From the NCBI GenBank assembly GCA_022376925.1, contig JAIOJX010000027.1, positions 15,145,471-15,209,470 of the forward strand: DNA of 64,000 bases, written 5' to 3'. This stretch comes from Tragulus kanchil (taxonomy: Eukaryota > Chordata > Mammalia > Artiodactyla > Tragulidae). Positions 23,932 to 37,808 of this stretch are shown here, one piece after another. The notes beneath the pieces were generated by a model, which was not told the DNA's origin, searched no databases, and saw nothing but the letters and a program-made list of their open reading frames with translations. The translations under genes were made by a program, and so were the position numbers. Numbering within the stretch: the stretch's first letter is position 1; each line of letters opens with the position of its first letter.

Positions 23932-26144
23932 TTTTTTTTAAATTATAAGTTCTTGAACAACCAATAAAATGCTTATTTTGTGTATTAGGCCATACAAGAC
24001 CCTTTTATACTGAAAAATATTTGTTAAATGAATGCTCTTAAAAGCAATTTTTTTATTCACAAAATCAGTGACACTTAGTCAGGAAAGGTGAGAAATGTCC
24101 CAGAAAGCAGTTAAATGGCTTAAAATAATTTTGAGCAATTTTGTGAATTTTTAAAAATTTTAAAATAGTAGTATGAAATTAGCATATTGAGTCAACGAAA
24201 TAAAACTACACTTTCCAATCCACAAATAGGTAATAAATATAGGGGAAAGTGTCCATAAATATCAGTAATCAAAGGCAAAGTAGAACTATAAGATAATCAT
24301 TTGCTTATAAAATAGGGTAAAGTTAAAATAAAACACTGGAGTTGTGATATAGTAGAGAAATGGGCAAACTTGTTGATTGAGTAAATGGGTAGTGTTTTCC
24401 CGCGGGGCCATCTGCCCACAGTTAGGGTTAGCGCTGTATGTGCACTGTAGGGTGTCTCTAGGGATTTATCCCAAGGAAACAGTCACGAATGTTTAGGAAG
24501 GTTTATCTGTTTTAACATTTGAAAAGTGAAAAATTGCCTGTTATGTTATTTCTAAAAATGAGAGATTCCTTTGAAAAGTTACGAAGTATCTGCTTTGTGT
24601 GGCATCCTTAGGGAAAATGGATTAGCAGGATAAGGCTTAGGTCTGATATTTGGAAATACAAATACCTTATTTTCTTCTTTGGCTTTTGTGTAATTTCAAG
24701 TTATCCTCAGTTAATATGTATTAAGATTATCATCTAATATAATGTTAGTTAACTTTTTAAAAGGTTGAAATCAAAAGCAGTATTTAAAACAGGCTGTGAT
24801 TTAGTGGGCCATGCAATGAGTTAGGAAGAGTGGAGTCAAATATTAAAGGACCTTGGATGTCAGGCAGTGATTACAGGAAGTGTGAAGGGACATTTATAGC
24901 TCTTCTTCCCTCAGCTTGGTCCATATTTACTTACATACTACAAAAAAAGGCAGCATTTTTAAGAAACAGAATCTGATGCTACTGCTTCTTAGGTTAATAG
25001 TAGAAGCCTAAGCACAGCGAAGAGTCCACATTGTCGCAGCTGAGACTCAGCGTGGCCAAATAAGTGAATTTTTTTTTAAATTATAAGTTCTTGAACAACC
25101 AATAAACAGCTTATTTTGTGTATTAGGCCATACAAGACCCTTTTATACTGAAAAATACTTGGTAAATGACTGCTCTTAAAAGCAATTTTTTTATTCACAA
25201 AATCAGTGACACTTAGTCAGGAAAGGTGAGAAATGTCCCAGAAAGCAGTTAAATGGCTTAAAATAATTTTGAGCAATTTTGTGAATTTTTAAAAATTTTA
25301 AAATAGTAGTATGAAATTAGCATATTGAGTCAACGAAATAAAACTACACTTTCCAATCCACAAATAGGTAATAAATATAGGGGAAAGTGTCCATAAATAT
25401 CAGTAATCAAAGGCAAAGTAGAACTATAAGATAATCATTTGCTTATAAAATAGGGTAAAGTTAAAATAAAACACTGGAGTTGTGATATAGTAGAGAAATG
25501 GGCAAACTTGTTGATTGAGTAAATGGGTAGTGTTTTCCCGCGGGGCCATCTGCCCACAGTTAGGGTTAGCGCTGTATGTGCACTGTAGGGTGTCTCTAGG
25601 GATTTATCCCAAGGAAACAGTCACGAATGTTTAGGAAGGTTTATCTGTTTTAACATTTGAAAAGTGAAAAATTGCCTGTTATGTTATTTCTAAAAATGAG
25701 AGATTCCTTTGAAAAGTTACGAAGTATCTGCTTTGTGTGGCATCCTTAGGGAAAATGGATTAGCAGGATAAGGCTTAGGTCTGATATTTGGAAATACAAA
25801 TACCTTATTTTCTTCTTTGGCTTTTGTGTAATTTCAAGTTATCCTCAGTTAATATGTATTAAGATTATCATCTAATATAATGTTAGTTAACTTTTTAAAG
25901 GTTGAAATCAAAAGCAGTATTTAAAACAGGCTGTGATTTAGTGGGCCATGCAATGAGTTAGGAAGAGTGGAGTCAAATATTAAAGGACCTTGGATGTCAG
26001 GCAGTGATTACAGGAAGTGTGAAGGGACATTTATAGCTCTTCTTCCCTCAGCTTGGTCCATATTTACTTACATACTACAAAAAAAGGCAGCATTTTTAAG
26101 AAACAGAATCTGATGCTACTGCTTCTTAGGTTAATAGTAGAAGC
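23864..26144. repeat. Direct duplication 8 (23864-25007 / 25007-26144)
   Basis: Offset 1143 falling to 1137. Mismatches cluster in the first 160 bases of the second copy. Its first copy overlaps the end of duplication 7. Confidence 0.95.
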
Positions 26145-26145
26145 T

Positions 26146-26413
26146 GGGCTTCCCTGGTGGTCCAGTGGGTGGGGGCATCGCCTTGCAGTGCAAGGGGCAC
26201 CGGTTCAACCTCTGGCCTGGGAAGATCCCACGTGCCACGGAGCAGCTGGACCGCTGTGTCCACCTGCCAAGCCAGCGCTCTGGGCCGCATCTGCCCAGAG
26301 CCAGTGCTCTGCAATGAGAGGGGCCACTGCAATGGGAGGCCAACACAGGCCAAAAGAATAAAGATGGAAATAAATGAAAGACCAATAGAAGTAGCCCACC
26401 CCCCTCAAAATAG
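26146..26413 (+). mobile_element. CHR-type SINE
   Basis: Target-site duplications tagtagaagct at 26135-26145 and 26414-26424 are exact. The box B is altered (ggttcaacctctgg), so Pol III activity is doubtful. Confidence 0.88.
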
Positions 26414-26796
26414 TAGTAGAAGCTATTTTAACCAGATGTCTCCATGTAGAGCTCATTTATATTTAAGAAAGAACATTTTTGTTCCCATTTTCAAGCTATG
26501 AGTAGTTAAAATAATAAAAATGAAAGTGTACAATCTGGATCTTTGAAGCAAACCTTGACACTTGATCTTTAGTTTTTACGGTGTCTAGTTGTTCCAGTTC
26601 GCATAGTCAGTCCTTCCTCACGTGTTTATGAGACGGAGAAGTTTGGGTAGACGTGCTGTGATTTCAGGATCCTGTGTCCGAGGTTGTCTGACCCCGAGGT
26701 CCTGGAGATGAGGACCAGTGGGGACGCGGAGCTAATGAGACACCTGAGCATCGTTGGGCTTGCCCTTAAACCAGTGTTACTGTTCTCTGCTCCTAG

Positions 26797-27131
26797 CTCC
26801 ACCCAAGACTATCAAACCCCCTGAGGAACATCTGAAGCCTGAAAACCTCGAGGGGTCCAGTTCCTTCAATTACAGTGTCCTGCAGCATCTCGGCCAGTTT
26901 CCCCCACTCATGCCCAATAAGCAGATCGCGGAGTCAGCCAGCAGCGGCAACCAGCAGAGCTCCGGGAGCAGCAAGCCCGCCATGTCCTACGCCAGTGCGC
27001 TTCGGGCCCCGCCCAAGCCCAGGCCCCCGCCCGAGCAGGCCAAGAAGAGCAGCGACCCTCTGTCTCTGTTCCAAGAACTCAGCCTGGGGAGCTCAGCCGG
27101 CAGCAACGGCTTTTACTCCTATTTTAAATAA
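26797..27131 (+). CDS. HELZ: HELZ final coding exon with stop
   Basis: This exon encodes [18 protein letters not shown]..., a conserved [17 protein letters not shown] peptide, [19 protein letters not shown] and the C-terminus [12 protein letters not shown]...GFYSYFK, ending TAA at 27129-27131. The terminus matches mammalian HELZ as remembered. The FNYSVLQ...FPPLMP segment has the aromatic/Pro look of a short binding motif; HELZ has been reported to bind PABPC1, but I cannot show that this peptide is the PAM2 site. Together the four exons give 448 residues, roughly the last quarter of a protein that I recall as about 1,940 residues. Confidence 0.96.
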
Positions 27132-27352
27132 TCCCTTTTTTTTCCTCCAGGGAGAAGGTTTTCATTTCTATTTTTATCTGTAGAGTTAAGATAGCTGGAC
27201 TTCACCTATAGCTGCACAGTTTCCTTTGTTTTCATATTAAAATCTGTTCTCACTTAATTGCTTTGCTGCTAGACTTGCAACTAATTTTTTTAAATATATT
27301 CCATTATTTTGCATTTTTGACGTGAGTCAGAATTTTGACAGCTTTTATGTGG

Positions 27353-27358
27353 AATAAA
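27353..27358 (+). promoter_or_regulatory. Proximal poly(A) signal AATAAA, HELZ
   Basis: Canonical AATAAA 222 bases past the HELZ stop, in a T-rich context. It could give a short-UTR isoform. Use is not shown. Confidence 0.35.
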
Positions 27359-27622
27359 AAATATTTTTAAATTTGTGTATTGTTATATATGTTTGCATCA
27401 AGCTAGCAGCTAAGAGGTTAATTGTGCAACTATTAACAACAACAAAAAAAAAGAAAAAAGAAAAAAAGTTTGTCTAAAATGTATTTAAAAAGAAAAAAAG
27501 GTGTAAGTAGCATTTACATTTATTCAATAATATTACCATATGCTGGGTTTCTGTACCAGAAATGGCCAGTTGATGTACAAATGTATGTTATTTTTGCTTA
27601 AATTCATTGAAAATTTTTTAAA

Positions 27623-27628
27623 AATAAA
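27623..27628 (+). promoter_or_regulatory. Second proximal poly(A) signal AATAAA, HELZ
   Basis: AATAAA about 490 bases past the stop, with T-rich sequence downstream (27654-27672). A plausible alternative proximal end. Confidence 0.4.
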
Positions 27629-28111
27629 GGAGCAGCATCTTCTAAATACTTTAAGTTTTATCAGCTTTTTTTGGTGACAAGATGCTGCATTCTGAAACTT
27701 TGATAGTTTTAGACTCCGTGTGGCGTGCTGGTGTACTCTGCGTCCGCTGTAGGACAGAGTTAAAGGCGTTCTTTGCAGGTGTATTTCCTATGCCAGTGTT
27801 TTTTTGTAACATGAAAAAAAAAAAAAAAGAACATTGGCATATTTAGTTATTTTTTGAACAGGCTACACTTGAAGCTTGTTTTTAATGTTAATTTGATAGT
27901 GTGGTTTTTTTTAAACAAATCATGACGCTGAAAAATTTTTAGCATTGTTGGTGCTTAGTAGACTTGATAACTATTTTAAAAATGCGTGAATTTAGTAAAA
28001 TCTTTCTTTCCCTCACTATGCATGTATAAAATGTTTGTAATTTGGCTTCCCCCCTCTCCAGTGGTATAAAGAATTGTGCCGCTTGAAGATTTCTTTTCCC
28101 TCCAGTAAAAA

Positions 28112-30369
28112 TTTTGGTACCTTATTTGATGTTTACATTAAAATGTGACGACATACATGGCAAATTCAAATATTTTGCTAACTGTTTGTTTGAGGAACAT
28201 CATTAAAGAAGAAATATAATGTTTATCAAAGATGTATCAAAATCTGGGGCAAAAACTACCCTTGTTTTTTCATCTCTTTCAATTCTTCTAAAAGAACCCC
28301 ACCGAACTTGTACAAAAATCTAAAATTCAAACAGCTCTCCAGAATATTCTATAGTCTAAACATTGTTTTGAATGAACTTTGGTAAAATCCAAAGAAAAAC
28401 GTTTACCCTCTTCAACATGTGGTTCCGCGACACTTTTGAAGCGATGCATGTCCGTCCGTGTTGTTTTCCAAACCTAGTAGTACTACTTTTATACTTAAGA
28501 GGTGTCTTGAAACTATAATATAACCTTTTAAAAAATGATAAAATAATAGATAAGGTTGGGAAACATTGCAGATCTTGAATGGATCCTGATGATCTGTTCA
28601 GAAATAGTTTTCTGGAAGACTACTTTTGAACAGGCCGTCCTGTATTTGCAGTCCATTGTTAAGACAGTTGGAAAGTAGAGGGATGAAGGAAGGCTGGTGC
28701 GGCAGGCGTCTGGCCGGCAGCCATCCCGTCGCCATCAGGCCGCTCGGGAGGAGACTTGCATGCGGTTGGAGGCGGCTGAGCTGCAGGACCGATGGGGAGA
28801 GCCTCTCTGTCCAGCCCTGTCTTCTGTCCAGAGCGGAGCGCGCTTGTGTGGGACTGCGCAGCACAGGCTGCCGTCTGTGTGTCAGACGGCAAGTGTGGAC
28901 GTGTGGACTTGCACGCGTGGTCAGGGTTAGTGTCAGTCACAGCTGGAAAACTGAGCCAGCAGGTCACAGCACCTCGCTTTCTCTGTGTGATGTCAAGTCA
29001 CCACGTTTAGCAGTATCAGGTTTTATGCAACATAACTCTAGTCATGCGAAAAGAAGAAAGAATTCACCATGTAGCTGCATATTTCCAACTCGGTGACAAA
29101 CGCAAGATAGAGCCCAAAGGAAAATGAGATCCCCTGATGTGAGGATGTCTGTGAAAATAGTGTTCTTGTCAGTGATGCCCCCCCCCCAAGTGAAACCATG
29201 AGGAGGCCTGTCCCCTGTAAATTTGGTACCTTATTTGATGTTTACATTAAAATGTGACGACATACATGGCAAATTCAAATATTTTGCTAACTGTTTGTTT
29301 GAGGAACATCATTAAAGAAGAAATATAATGTTTATCAAAGATGTATCAAAATCTGGGGCAAAACTACCCTTGTTTTTCATCTCTTTCAATTCTTCTAAAA
29401 GAACCCCGAACTTGTACAAAAATCTAAAATTCAAACAGCTCTCCAGAATATTCTATAGTCTAAACATTGTTTTGAATGAACTTTGGTAAAATCCAAAGAA
29501 AAACGTTTACCCTCTTCAACATGTGGTTCCGCGACACTTTTGAAGCGATGCATGTCCGTCCGTGTTGTTTTCCAAACCTAGTAGTACTACTTTTATACTT
29601 AAGAGGTGTCTTGAAACTATAATATAACCTTTTAAAAAATGATAAAATAATAGATAAGGTTGGGAAACATTGCAGATCTTGAATGGATCCTGATGATCTG
29701 TTCAGAAATAGTTTTCTGGAAGACTACTTTTGAACAGGCCGTCCTGTATTTGCAGTCCATTGTTAAGACAGTTGGAAAGTAGAGGGATGAAGGAAGGCTG
29801 GTGCGGCAGGCGTCTGGCCGGCAGCCATCCCGTCGCCATCAGGCCGCTCGGGAGGAGACTTGCATGCGGTTGGAGGCGGCTGAGCTGCAGGACCGATGGG
29901 GAGAGCCTCTCTGTCCAGCCCTGTCTTCTGTCCAGAGCGGAGCGCGCTTGTGTGGGACTGCGCAGCACAGGCTGCCGTCTGTGTGTCAGACGGCAAGTGT
30001 GGACGTGTGGACTTGCACGCGTGGTCAGGGTTAGTGTCAGTCACAGCTGGAAAACTGAGCCAGCAGGTCACAGCACCTCGCTTTCTCTGTGTGATGTCAA
30101 GTCACCACGTTTAGCAGTATCAGGTTTTATGCAACATAACTCTAGTCATGCGAAAAGAAGAAAGAATTCACCATGTAGCTGCATATTTCCAACTCGGTGA
30201 CAAAACGCAAGATAGAGCCCAAAGGAAAATGAGATCCCCCTGATGTGAGGATGTCTGTGAAAAATAGTGTTCTTGTCAGTGATGCCCCTCCCTCCCTCTC
30301 ACACACCCAGAGCTGCGCCCCAGCCGGGGGAGCGGTGGAGACCACGGCAGTGAGGAGGGGCCTGTCCCC
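28112..30369. repeat. Direct duplication 9 (28112-29215 / 29221-30369)
   Basis: Offset 1109 to 1104. The first copy ends in a degraded version (C-run at about 29178, some 50 bases missing). Homopolymer differences sit near both sides of the joint. In HELZ 3'UTR. Confidence 0.93.
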
Positions 30370-31386
30370 ACAGGGCTGTCAGTTACCCCTGTGTCATGAG
30401 GTCATTACCTAGTTCTCTGTTTTCCATACATGAACCTTTAAGAAATACTAGTTTTAAAACTACTTAAATGTGCCCACCCCGTTACCTTACAGTACGTGTG
30501 TTGATGATGGAAGCTTTGCGTAAGGAAGCTGTTGAGTCCCTGTGACTTACATGTGCTAAGCAGTGATTTCTGAGAAACTAAAAACAATAGCTACTTCTTA
30601 GTCCACGGCTCTGCTGAGCATGTCTGAGTGTCCGTCCGTTGCCTTGTCCCTGCAGCCAGTCAAGGATTCGTCTGTTGTTGCCATCGAGTACATGCTTAGA
30701 TTCGGCTTGGAACGCGTCCTCCAACCTCTCACAGGCTCACTCCTTAGCTTTCTTTGATGGCATCTTCTCAACTGTGCTTTAAATGTTACAGATGTATAAT
30801 TTCTTGTGACAGCTTTGAGAAAGTCTTACTGCAAGAATCATTGCACGTTTCCATGGCAGTGAGGCGTGGCTTCTGAGTACCTGCGGGTGGTAGGAGCGCG
30901 CGCCCACGCGGCAGGCTGGTAACAGCCGACGGCCCTCCCCGTCTGCGGGTGCCGGGGCCACAGCGTCAGCCAAGCGTGGGTCCAGGATACTAAAGAAAGA
31001 AGAGAAAATTCCAAAAAGGAGAGCTTGAATCTGCCATGCACTGGCAACCATTTTCACAGCGTTTATAGTGCATCAGGTATTTTAAGTACCCTAGCAATGA
31101 TTTAAAGTATGTGGGAGGGTGTGTGACTTATACACAAGTACTGTGTCCCTTTGTAGAGGAGACTTGGGCACCAGCTCCTGCAGGTATCTAGGGACAACTT
31201 TATTTCATATAAAGGTTCAATCTTAGTTCAGATGGAACTTGTTTATTTTTAAAGCTTGATGTTACCTCTGGGATAATACCAAGTGTAACCAACTTCCTTT
31301 TCTTCCAAAACAGATTTCTTCTGAGTGAAGTTAATTGTTCACATGATGTCTTTTTGCGTCTTTGTTCTTTGTATCACTCTGAAGTT

Positions 31387-33567
31387 TCCTTTTTTCTTGC
31401 CAGAACTGTTTTTTATTCATTTTACTTTTTAATTTCAGTGCTATTGAGATGTTCTTTTTTTACATTAAAGAAGTTCTTTGGGGTGATAGAATTTGTAGTT
31501 TTCATGCTGAATTTTTTTTCCTGATCTAAACATGAATTTCTGTTAAGATTTGAAGAGCCTCATTCAGTGTAACATGGATATTTTCTGGTGTGTTTTTTTA
31601 AAAGGGAATTTTGGTTGCCATCGTGGCTTATGCTTTGTCTGTTACAGCAGAGCTTTGTTTTGATTACTCAGCAGTTGATTATTGACCATTTAAACAGCAT
31701 GACCTCCATTTTCCTTTCCTCAGACACACGCTTCTTTCTATCCAGGTCGTTTTATATGTATGAAATAGCAAACTGCTTTGTGTGGCTTTTTTCATCAAAG
31801 AGTCTAGAACAAGTGTGGGTCTGGTGTAAACATCGATTGGTTCTTTCAGTTCAAAGAATTTCAGAATAAGTGAAAATAAGCGGAATTCCCACTGAATAAG
31901 CATTACCTAATTAAACATAGCAGTCTCCAAGAGCTATTTGTGGAAATAGTTTCCTTGTTTATGGAGGCATTGAAATTGCTGAGAAAGCTAATCAAGTTTC
32001 CCCACTTGAGATAATTAATATATGTGTCATCTTGCTCTAGTGTAGTCGATTTTACATGTTTCGTATTTTCCATGTGTATACATCTCAGAGCAAAGCTGTG
32101 AACATATTAGAGTATGCCTGTAGCCACCTTGCCTAAGAACCAGGGTGTGAAAATCAATTTTAAAATAAATTTTAGATTTCAACTGTTGTTACGAAGATTA
32201 GATTTACTGGAATCACCATTTTAAGAAGAGACAACTGTTATCCTTAGATAGCGTTGTTTCAAACTAGAGTTGTTTTAAAAAAAGAGAGAACCCAGGAAAA
32301 GTCTATAAAAGTAAAAGATCAAAACTTTGAATATATTGAAAGATACAGATTGCTACCTTAAATGTTACTTAGGCTATCTGGTTTTCTTCTAGCTCCACAA
32401 AGGTAGTAACTTGTCTTTGATATGATTTACCAGATGTTGTTTTTTGCTAACCACCTCTTTAAACATTCGAGAACCCTCCCCATTCCTTTTTCTTGCCAGA
32501 ACTGTTTTTATTCATTTTACTTTTTAATTTCAGTGCTATTGAGATTCTTTTACATTAAAGAAGTTCTTTGGGGTGATAGAATTTGTAGTTTTCATGCTGA
32601 ATTTTTTCCTGATCTAAACATGAATTTCTGTTAAGATTTGAAGAGCCTCATTCAGTGTAACATGGATATTTTCTGGTGTGTTTTTTTAAAAGGGAATTTT
32701 GGTTGCCATCGTGGCTTATGCTTTGTCTGTTACAGCAGAGCTTTGTTTTGATTACTCAGCAGTTGATTATTGACCATTTAAACAGCATGACCTCCATTTT
32801 CCTTTCCTCAGACACACGCTTCTTTCTATCCAGGTCGTTTTATATGTATGAAATAGCAAACTGCTTTGTGTGGCTTTTTTCATCAAAGAGTCTAGAACAA
32901 GTGTGGGTCTGGTGTAAACATCGATTGGTTCTTTCAGTTCAAAGAATTTCAGAATAAGTGAAAATAAGCGGAATTCCCACTGAATAAGCATTACCTAATT
33001 AAACATAGCAGTCTCCAAGAGCTATTTGTGGAAATAGTTTCCTTGTTTATGGAGGCATTGAAATTGCTGAGAAAGCTAATCAAGTTTCCCCACTTGAGAT
33101 AATTAATATATGTGTCATCTTGCTCTAGTGTAGTCGATTTTACATGTTTCGTATTTTCCATGTGTATACATCTCAGAGCAAAGCTGTGAACATATTAGAG
33201 TATGCCTGTAGCCACCTTGCCTAAGAACCAGGGTGTGAAAATCAATTTTAAAATAAATTTTAGATTTCAACTGTTGTTACGAAGATTAGATTTACTGGAA
33301 TCACCATTTTAAGAAGAGACAACTGTTATCCTTAGATAGCGTTGTTTCAAACTAGAGTTGTTTTAAAAAAAGAGAGAACCCAGGAAAAGTCTATAAAAGT
33401 AAAAGATCAAAACTTTGAATATATTGAAAGATACAGATTGCTACCTTAAATGTTACTTAGGCTATCTGGTTTTTCTTCTAGCTCCACAAAGGTAGTAACT
33501 TGTCTTTGATATGATTTACCAGATGTTGTTTTTTGCTAACCACCTCTTTAAACATTCGAGAACCCTC
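31387..33567. repeat. Direct duplication 10 (31387-32478 / 32484-33567)
   Basis: Offset about 1093 to 1088. T-runs are shortened at several places within the first 130 bases of the second copy. In HELZ 3'UTR. Confidence 0.95.
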
Positions 33568-35713
33568 AATTTCTAGCACCACCCTATGTGTGTGTTCCTA
33601 AATCTCAAAGTAGATATTTTAATGGATCTGACTGCTTGCTCCACTCTTTGCCACTGGATCCACAACTATTTAGCAATTAGAAATAACAGATAGTGGTCTA
33701 ACTATGATTTCTTGTTCAGAATATCGCTTAGTGATGTCCTCACGTATTATAAAGACATCAGGAAGAAGTAAGCGGCACTTGAGTCTTCAGAGTTCTCTTT
33801 ATGTTAGATTTCTCAAATTCTTGCTCTGCTTGAGGTTGGATATTTGTTTGCTGAGGTTTCCCTGTAAAGCTGCTAAATTCACACTTAATTACTTTCACAC
33901 CTGTTGAAGTAGCAATTTCAAGACCATTGTTACAAGGAGTGAATCCTACTAACATTCTTAGAAAACATTCAGGAAATGGCATTGTTATTCCTTTAAAGTA
34001 GAATATAAGATTAAACAGAATTATAAGAACTGATAATGTAACATTTAAATTTTTTGAAATGTTTGAAAATATTTACTTTGGAATAAACTTTAAGGAAAGC
34101 GGTCACAGGAGTTTCCAAACTTTTTGAAAGGAGGTCCCTAACAGAAGAATCTAGACCCAGTAATGTGAACTGTGGTTACATCCTAAGCTCAGTTTTGCAG
34201 TATTAGTCTAAAAGCTTATAAAATTGGAGTGTTAAGAAAACCCAGAGACATTCATACACTTATAGTTCCAGTAATGTATTAGACCAGACTTTATTTGCAA
34301 TTTGTTCAACAGAGAGATTTTATTTTGATACAAATATGAAGCATAAAGTATAGTAAGTTTTATATAATTCTATAAGTTCATTAAACAATATTATGGAATT
34401 TTCATTATATTCTTTGGGAGTCTTTTAGCTGTTTCTACACCTCATATGAGGTGTCTTTTGTATTTTATTTTGCATACTAGCATGTGACTGCCTGCCTTAG
34501 AACTGTGTATAGGAGGGGAAACCAATATTAAATTTTTAAAAGTTTTTGAAATAAATTTTGTCAGTAGTTCTTTCTTCGATGTCGAAACAATGGAGGGAAG
34601 GCGAGATCCACAGGATCCAGCAAACCACCTCTTTAAACATTCGAGAACCCTCAATTTCTAGCACCACCCTATGTGTGTGTTCCTAAATCTCAAAGTAGAT
34701 ATTTTAATGGATCTGACTGCTTGCTCCACTCTTTGCCACTGGATCCACAACTATTTAGCAATTAGAAATAACAGATAGTGGTCTAACTATGATTTCTTGT
34801 TCAGAATATCGCTTAGTGATGTCCTCACGTATTATAAAGACATCAGGAAGAAGTAAGCGGCACTTGAGTCTTCAGAGTTCTCTTTATGTTAGATTTCTCA
34901 AATTCTTGCTCTGCTTGAGGTTGGATATTTGTTTGCTGAGGTTTCCCTGTAAAGCTGCTAAATTCACACTTAATTACTTTCACACCTGTTGAAGTAGCAA
35001 TTTCAAGACCATTGTTACAAGGAGTGAATCCTACTAACATTCTTAGAAAACATTCAGGAAATGGCATTGTTATTCCTTTAAAGTAGAATATAAGATTAAA
35101 CAGAATTATAAGAACTGATAATGTAACATTTAAATTTTTTGAAATGTTTGAAAATATTTACTTTGGAATAAACTTTAAGGAAACGGTCACAGGAGTTTCC
35201 AAACTTTTTTGAAAGGAGGTCCCTAACAGAAGAATCTAGACCCAGTAATGTGAACTGTGGTTACATCCTAAGCTCAGTTTTGCAGTATTAGTCTAAAAGC
35301 TTATAAAATTGGAGTGTTAAGAAAACCCAGAGACATTCATACACTTATAGTTCCAGTAATGTATTAGACCAGACTTTATTTGCAATTTGTTCAACAGAGA
35401 GATTTTATTTTGATACAAATATGAAGCATAAAGTATAGTAAGTTTTATATAATTCTATAAGTTCATTAAACAATATTATGGAATTTTCATTATATTCTTT
35501 GGGAGTCTTTTAGCTGTTTCTACACCTCATATGAGGTGTCTTTTGTATTTTATTTTGCATACTAGCATGTGACTGCCTGCCTTAGAACTGTGTATAGGAG
35601 GGGAAACCAATATTAAATTTTTAAAAGTTTTTTTTGAAATAAATTTTGTCAGTAGTTCTTTCTTCGATGTCGAAACAATGGAGGGGAAGGGGCGAGATCC
35701 ACAGGATCCAGCA
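33538..35713. repeat. Direct duplication 11 (33538-34622 / 34623-35713)
   Basis: Offset 1085. The first copy's last 100 bases have shortened T and G runs. Overlaps duplications 10 and 12. Confidence 0.95.
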
Positions 35714-37808
35714 CAGGGTCGGAGTATCCGTTACAGGTCTGTGCTGTTGGAAGGTTCGCCTGTTCAGAGCAGCACGGAGCGGCGGGGCTCAGACAGACCT
35801 GAGCCAGGGCGAGAGCTAGCTGGGGCCGGGGAAGTTCAGGTTGCCGCCCGCCCCCCGCCCCAGCTGGACCCTGTCCAGCAAGGCTGCGTTTCCAGCCAGG
35901 GCACAGGCAAGGCTGAGGCTGCTGGTTCAGGCCCACACCTTGAGAACTGGTCCAGAGAGAGTCTGGGGCTTTTCAATCATGCATGTACTTACTCAGTGTA
36001 TAGGACTGATCTGAGACATTTTCATAGTTCTGATGCCATGAGGGGGACATTGACGGAGAAAGACCTCTATGGAGCAAAGAGCCCTCTGGGTGGTGGCCGC
36101 CCCCCCGCCCCCCCCCAGCACTCACCATCTTTGAGATCCGTGCTGCTCTTCCGCATCAGTGTAGGAGCGAGCGCTTTCATTTCTAGGGTGAGTTTGGTTT
36201 CCTCTGTACCGCAGCCTGGGCTTCTGTCTAGAAGCTGTGTATTTGTTTGGAGACCTGAGCCAGTCTTGATGCTCCACACACACCGACAAGCAATGGGGAA
36301 GGAGGCCATGGGCCTGTCACGGGGACGCACTGTGCGTTTGCAGAGGCCCTAAATACCGGGGGCCCCTCCTAAGGCAGCAGTGACGGGGAGCACGGAAAAT
36401 GATAGATAACGCCCAAGTTACGTCTTTGTGACTTTTATATTTTGAGGGATGGGAGAAGTGAGGGCAAAGGATTTGCTTTTCAAATAATGTGTTTCTCAGG
36501 TTAACAAAGTTATTGTGGATTCTCTGCCGTGCCGACAGATGTTAGGGGAGCCTGCAGTGTTGTGTAGGGCAAAAAATTGATGATTGTCTCTGATTTCTTT
36601 GCTACCTTTATAAAATCTATATATGTTTGCAGAAAAAGCAGTCTAGAGGAATTTATCACCTACACAGCATGAGTTATTCATAAATAATAGGTGCACATAT
36701 ATGAGCAAGTTATTTTTGAGACAAATTTTGTCAGTAGTTCTTTCTTCGATGTCGAAACAATGGAGGGGAAGGGGCGAGATCCACAGGATCCAGCACAGGG
36801 TCGGAGTATCCGTTACAGGTCTGTGCTGTTGGAAGGTTCGCCTGTTCAGAGCAGCACGGAGCGGCGGGGCTCAGACAGACCTGAGCCAGGGCGAGAGCTA
36901 GCTGGGGCCGGGGAAGTTCAGGTTGCCGCCCGCCCCCCGCCCCAGCTGGACCCTGTCCAGCAAGGCTGCGTTTCCAGCCAGGGCACAGGCAAGGCTGAGG
37001 CTGCTGGTTCAGGCCCACACCTTGAGAACTGGTCCAGAGAGAGTCTGGGGCTTTTCAATCATGCATGTACTTACTCAGTGTATAGGACTGATCTGAGACA
37101 TTTTCATAGTTCTGATGCCATGAGGGGGACATTGACGGAGAAAGACCTCTATGGAGCAAAGAGCCCTCTGGGTGGTGGCCGCCCCCCCGCCCCCCCCCCA
37201 GCACTCACCATCTTTGAGATCCGTGCTGCTCTTCCGCATCAGTGTAGGAGCGAGCGCTTTCATTTCTAGGGTGAGTTTGGTTTCCTCTGTACCGCAGCCT
37301 GGGCTTCTGTCTAGAAGCTGTGTATTTGTTTGGAGACCTGAGCCAGTCTTGATGCTCCACACACACCGACAAGCAATGGGGAAGGAGGCCATGGGCCTGT
37401 CACGGGGACGCACTGTGCGTTTGCAGAGGCCCTAAATACCGGGGGCCCCTCCTAAGGCAGCAGTGACGGGGAGCACGGAAAATGATAGATAACGCCCAAG
37501 TTACGTCTTTGTGACTTTTATATTTTGAGGGATGGGAGAAGTGAGGGCAAAGGATTTGCTTTTCAAATAATGTGTTTCTCAGGTTAACAAAGTTATTGTG
37601 GATTCTCTGCCGTGCCGACAGATGTTAGGGGAGCCTGCAGTGTTGTGTAGGGCAAAAAATTGATGATTGTCTCTGATTTCTTTGCTACCTTTATAAAATC
37701 TATATATGTTTGCAGAAAAAGCAGTCTAGAGGAATTTATCACCTACACAGCATGAGTTATTCATAAATAATAGGTGCACATATATGAGCAAGTTATTTTT
37801 GAGACAAA
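35641..37808. repeat. Direct duplication 12 (35641-36725 / 36723-37808)
   Basis: Offset 1082. The C-run near 36102/37184 differs by one base. Contains a GC-rich block that reads as long fortuitous frames. Confidence 0.95.

Larger units (their letters stand above)
21825..24034. repeat. Direct duplication 7 (21825-22928 / 22931-24034)
   Basis: Offset 1106. One G fewer in the second copy near 23279 and one A fewer near the end of the first copy. Confidence 0.95.

Noticed and set aside
26865..26920. PABP-binding PAM2 motif in the last HELZ exon
   Set aside because: The [14 protein letters not shown] peptide only loosely fits the PAM2 spacing, so it is not annotated as one.
35678..36352. 224-residue open frame, repeated at 36691-37269
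   Set aside because: GC-rich block in the HELZ 3'UTR doubled by duplication 12; no recognised domain, no splice or start context.
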